Made by a program: the position numbers and the translations under genes. A model generated the notes under the pieces. The model searched no databases. It saw only the letters and a list, made by a program, of their open reading frames with translations, and was not told the origin of the DNA. DNA of 64,000 nucleotides, taken from assembly GCF_016634425.1 (NCBI RefSeq), contig NZ_JAEPES010000001.1, forward strand, positions 627,183 to 691,182, written 5' to 3'. Positions 61,363 to 64,000 of this stretch are shown here, piece by piece. This DNA is from Lacisediminihabitans changchengi (GTDB lineage Bacteria > Actinomycetota > Actinomycetes > Actinomycetales > Microbacteriaceae). Position 1 is the first letter of the stretch. Every line of letters begins with the position of its first letter.

Positions 61363-62646
61363 GTGGTGGCGCGTCTGAAGGCGGCTCCTCCGATAAGCCT
61401 GCGACGGGCGCATGACGCGGTCATCGGCGAGGGAGTCCGCGCCGCTGGCATCCGTCCCCTGGTCGCGGCCTCCTGGAAACGGTCGCTCGACCTGCACCTC
61501 GACCCGGACCGGGTGAATCCCGGCTTCGAGTTCGACGACGACGATCTGCGCGAGTATCGCGATGGGCATCCGATGTCGCTGGTTCTGCCGACCATCCACA
61601 GCTTGCTGATCCGGCACAGCTTCGATGCCGGGTTGATCGTGGCCATCGGTGACGAGGCAGGAAGGCTGCTCTGGATCGACGGCGACCGCACCCTGCGTCG
61701 CAAAGCGGAGGGCATGCTCTTTGTCGAGGGGGCCGATTGGTCAGAAGCCGTCGTGGGTACCAGCGCGCCGGGCACCGCCCTGGCTCTCGACCACGGCATC
61801 CAGATCCAGGGCGCCGAACACTTCAACCGCATCGTGCATCCCTGGAGTTGCACGGCCGTGCCGGTGCACGACCCCAGCTCGGGCGCGGTGCTCGGGGTCA
61901 TCGACATCACCGGGGGAGCGGATGCCGCGGCTCCCGCCACGCTGCCACTGGTCGAGGCCGCGGTAGCCGCCGCCGAATCCGAGTTACGCATCCGCCGCCT
62001 GGACGACAGCCGCTCCCGACAGCGGATGCCCCGTCGCCGCGCGGCTCCCGTCGCGGCGCCGCTACTGTCGGTGCTCGGAACCGATGTGGGGCGGATCACC
62101 TCCGGCTCCGGTGCCGCCGAGCTCAGCGCCCGTCATGCCGAGATTCTCACTCTGTTGGCCTGGCATTCCGAGGGGCTGTCGGTGGACCGGCTCGCGGCGA
62201 TGCTCTACGACCACGAGGTCTCGGTGGTGACGCTCCGGGCCGAGATGGTACGACTGCGCAAAGTGCTCGAGCGCGTCGATCCGAGCCTGGTGCCGCTGTC
62301 TCGCCCCTACCGCCTGTCCCGTCGGCTCGAGCTCGACGCGCACCGCGTTCTCGCGTTCCTCGACCGTGGTGCGCATCGCGTCGCACTGGGTGCATACACG
62401 GGTGGGGTGCTCCCCACCTCGAACGCTCCGGGCATCATCGAGCTGCGGGATGAGGTGAGCAGTCGCCTGCGCGACGCTCTGCTGACCGATGCCTCGGTCG
62501 ACACCCTGCTCGCCTACGCCCGCACCGACGAGGCGGCATACGACGCCGAGGTCTGGCGGCAGTGTCTGCGGCTTTTGCCCCCGAAGTCGCCGAAGCGCGC
62601 ATCGGTCGTAGCGCGCCTGGAACGTATCGAAGCCGACTTGGGCTGA
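61363..62646 (+). CDS. GAF domain transcriptional regulator
   Basis: 427 aa, GTG at 61363 or the next codon 61366, which is better spaced from the GGAGG at 61356-61360. N-terminal AcoR-type region (LVAASWKRSLDLHLDPDRVNP) and GAF domain (LIVAIGDEAGRLLWIDGDRTLRRKAEGMLFVEGADWSEAVVGTSAPGTAL ... HPWSCTAVPVHDPSSGAVLGVIDITG), no AAA+ domain, then a C-terminal helix-turn-helix-like part (HAEILTLLAWHSEGLSVDRLAAMLYDHEVSVVTLRAEMVRLRKVLE). Such proteins are regularly found beside exaC-type aldehyde dehydrogenase genes and are thought to control them. Confidence 0.88.
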   Translation: MVARLKAAPPISLRRAHDAVIGEGVRAAGIRPLVAASWKRSLDLHLDPDRVNPGFEFDDDDLREYRDGHPMSLVLPTIHSLLIRHSFDAGLIVAIGDEAGRLLWIDGDRTLRRKAEGMLFVEGADWSEAVVGTSAPGTALALDHGIQIQGAEHFNRIVHPWSCTAVPVHDPSSGAVLGVIDITGGADAAAPATLPLVEAAVAAAESELRIRRLDDSRSRQRMPRRRAAPVAAPLLSVLGTDVGRITSGSGAAELSARHAEILTLLAWHSEGLSVDRLAAMLYDHEVSVVTLRAEMVRLRKVLERVDPSLVPLSRPYRLSRRLELDAHRVLAFLDRGAHRVALGAYTGGVLPTSNAPGIIELRDEVSSRLRDALLTDASVDTLLAYARTDEAAYDAEVWRQCLRLLPPKSPKRASVVARLERIEADLG

Positions 62647-62650
62647 GCGC

Positions 62651-62684
62651 GCAACATCCTGCAACCTCGGCGCAACGGCCGAGG
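62651..62684 (+). promoter_or_regulatory. helically spaced GCAAC repeats, candidate operator
   Basis: GCAAC occurs at 62651, 62661 and 62672 (spacing 10 and 11 bp) between the GAF regulator and the aldehyde dehydrogenase gene. The third lies in the loop of a perfect 7-bp hairpin (CCTCGGC, 62665-62671; GCCGAGG, 62678-62684). Confidence 0.45.
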
Positions 62685-62747
62685 CTTAGCGTTGATCTGG
62701 TGGGCTCACCAGGCCCGCAAAGACAATGACGTCGAACAGGAGTTGTT

Positions 62748-64000
62748 ATGACCGTGTACGCGGCCCCGGGTACCCCGGACGCAAAAGTCACCTTCAAGCC
62801 CCGCTACGAGCACTGGATCGGGGGTGAATGGGTTACACCGGTGAAGGGTCAGTACTTCGAAGACATCTCGCCGGTCAACGGCAAGCCGTTCGCCGAGGTC
62901 GCCCGCGGAACCGCCGAGGACATCGACGCGGCGCTCGACGCCGCACACAAAGCAGCGCCCGCCTGGGGCAAGACCAGCCCCGCCGAGCGCGCAGCAGTAC
63001 TCAACAAGATGGCGGATGTCATCGACGCGAATCTCGAGCTGCTGGCCGTCGCCGAGACCTGGGACAACGGCAAGCCGGTCCGGGAGCCCTTGAACGCTGA
63101 CCTTCCGCTCGCGTCCGACCACTTCCGATACTTCGCCTCTGCCATTCGCGCGCAAGACGGCGACTTCGCCGAACTGGATGGCGACACGGTCGCCTACCAA
63201 TTCCATGAGCCGCTCGGCGTCGTGGGTCAGATCATCCCGTGGAACTTCCCGATCCTCATGGCGGTCTGGAAGATCGCGCCGGCGCTCGCGGCAGGAAACG
63301 CCATCGTGCTGAAGCCGGCCGAACAGACGCCGGTGTCGATCCTGGTGCTCATCGAGCTGATCGGGGACATCCTCCCCGCCGGCGTGCTGAACATCGTGAA
63401 CGGATTCGGGGTGGAGGCGGGCAAGCCACTCGCGTCGAGCCCGCGTATCCGCAAGATCGCGTTCACGGGAGAGACCAGTACCGGTCGCCTGATCTCGCAG
63501 TACGCGAGCGCCAACCTCATCCCGGTCACACTGGAGCTCGGCGGCAAGTCGCCGAACATCTTCTTCTCCGATGTGGCAGACCACGACGATGCGTTCTACG
63601 ACAAGGCGCAGGAGGGTTTCACGCTCTTCGCGTTCAACCAGGGCGAGGTCTGCACCTGCCCCTCGCGCGCTCTGATCCAGAAGCCGATCTACGACTCCTT
63701 CCTCGACACGGTCACCGAGCGCACGCGTATCGCGGTGCAGGGAAACCCGCTCGACACCGACACCCAGGTCGGTGCGCAGGCGTCGAACGACCAGCTCGAG
63801 AAGATCCTGAGCTACCTCGACATCGGCAAGCAGGAGGGTGCGAAGGTGCGTCTCGGCGGTGAGCGTGCCGACCTCGGCGGCGACCTCAGTGAGGGCTACT
63901 ACGTGCAGCCCACCATCTTCGAGGGCAACAACAAGATGCGCATCTTCCAGGAAGAGATCTTCGGTCCGGTCGTCGCCGTCACCAGCTTCACCGACTACGA
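62748..64000 (+). CDS. aldehyde dehydrogenase, ExaC/AldB-like (3' end outside window)
   Basis: First 417 codons of an NAD-dependent aldehyde dehydrogenase, ATG after an AGGAG SD; cut by the window end. Visible: [38 protein letters not shown] (cofactor-binding), [11 protein letters not shown] with the general base E263, and [18 protein letters not shown] with catalytic C302 and a second Cys C304, as in the acetaldehyde dehydrogenase group. Likely controlled by the GAF regulator just upstream. Confidence 0.95.
   Translation, partial: MTVYAAPGTPDAKVTFKPRYEHWIGGEWVTPVKGQYFEDISPVNGKPFAEVARGTAEDIDAALDAAHKAAPAWGKTSPAERAAVLNKMADVIDANLELLAVAETWDNGKPVREPLNADLPLASDHFRYFASAIRAQDGDFAELDGDTVAYQFHEPLGVVGQIIPWNFPILMAVWKIAPALAAGNAIVLKPAEQTPVSILVLIELIGDILPAGVLNIVNGFGVEAGKPLASSPRIRKIAFTGETSTGRLISQYASANLIPVTLELGGKSPNIFFSDVADHDDAFYDKAQEGFTLFAFNQGEVCTCPSRALIQKPIYDSFLDTVTERTRIAVQGNPLDTDTQVGAQASNDQLEKILSYLDIGKQEGAKVRLGGERADLGGDLSEGYYVQPTIFEGNNKMRIFQEEIFGPVVAVTSFTDY

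Overview
The window is a chromosomal segment of a high-GC Gram-positive bacterium, most likely a member of the Microbacteriaceae (Actinobacteria). The inference rests on gene order (lepA-hemW-hrcA-dnaJ-rsmE-HIT-phoH-ybeY-corC-era ... leuA ... recO-uppS ... glyS-dusB-dgt-dnaG), on strong G/C third-position codon use, on many GTG starts, and on numerous start codons lying only 6-7 nt after a TANNNT-type -10 hexamer (leaderless mRNAs). No transposase, prophage or CRISPR array is visible.
Layout: 1-2.5 kb, reverse-strand DUF1684 and peptide-type solute-binding lipoprotein genes separated by a 15-bp tandem repeat. 2.6-15.3 kb, core translation, ribosome-maturation and stress genes (lepA, hemW, hrcA with CIRCE, dnaJ, rsmE, HIT, phoH, ybeY, CNNM/CBS, era). 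15.3-19.7 kb, an esterase/MprF-like lipid aminoacylation pair behind an 8x13-bp tandem repeat. 19.7-25.5 kb, leuA behind a leader-peptide attenuator, then alr-ddl (ddl lacks a canonical start codon), recO and uppS. 25.5-39 kb, small proteins, an oxidoreductase, a LysR/class V aminotransferase divergent pair, glyS, an AbiEi/DUF559 protein, a FrnE-like DsbA protein, a YbaK deacylase, dusB, dgt and dnaG. 39-47.6 kb, a Dpp/Opp-type ABC importer operon with a 2-hydroxyacid dehydrogenase and a beta-propeller lactonase. 48-56 kb, tRNA-Asn, a DUF2090 protein, two histidine kinase/response regulator pairs (the second receiver-only), def, a DMT transporter, a GT4 glycosyltransferase and a CAT-anticodon tRNA. 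56-64 kb, small conserved proteins, an AraC regulator divergent from a LexA-box gene, a cold-shock gene, a second DUF1684 gene, and a GAF regulator followed by an aldehyde dehydrogenase cut by the window end.
The most striking feature is an interspersed inverted-repeat family: 15 intergenic copies of GGAAACTCAGGA facing TCCTGAGTTTCC, often extended inward by GGTC/GACC and outward by CCTTC/GAAGG, with no conserved sequence between the arms. Outer arm-to-arm length takes only the values 70-71, 80-81 or 91-92 bp, i.e. steps of one DNA helical turn. This suggests the two arms are kept on the same face of double-stranded DNA for a protein. Copies sit just 3' of stop codons, and three of them run into the 3' ends of coding regions.
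Other points of interest are leaderless mini-ORFs whose stop codons overlap the next ATG, the apparent AUC start of ddl, an SOS box in front of a DUF6504-like gene, and helically spaced GCAAC repeats in front of the aldehyde dehydrogenase gene.
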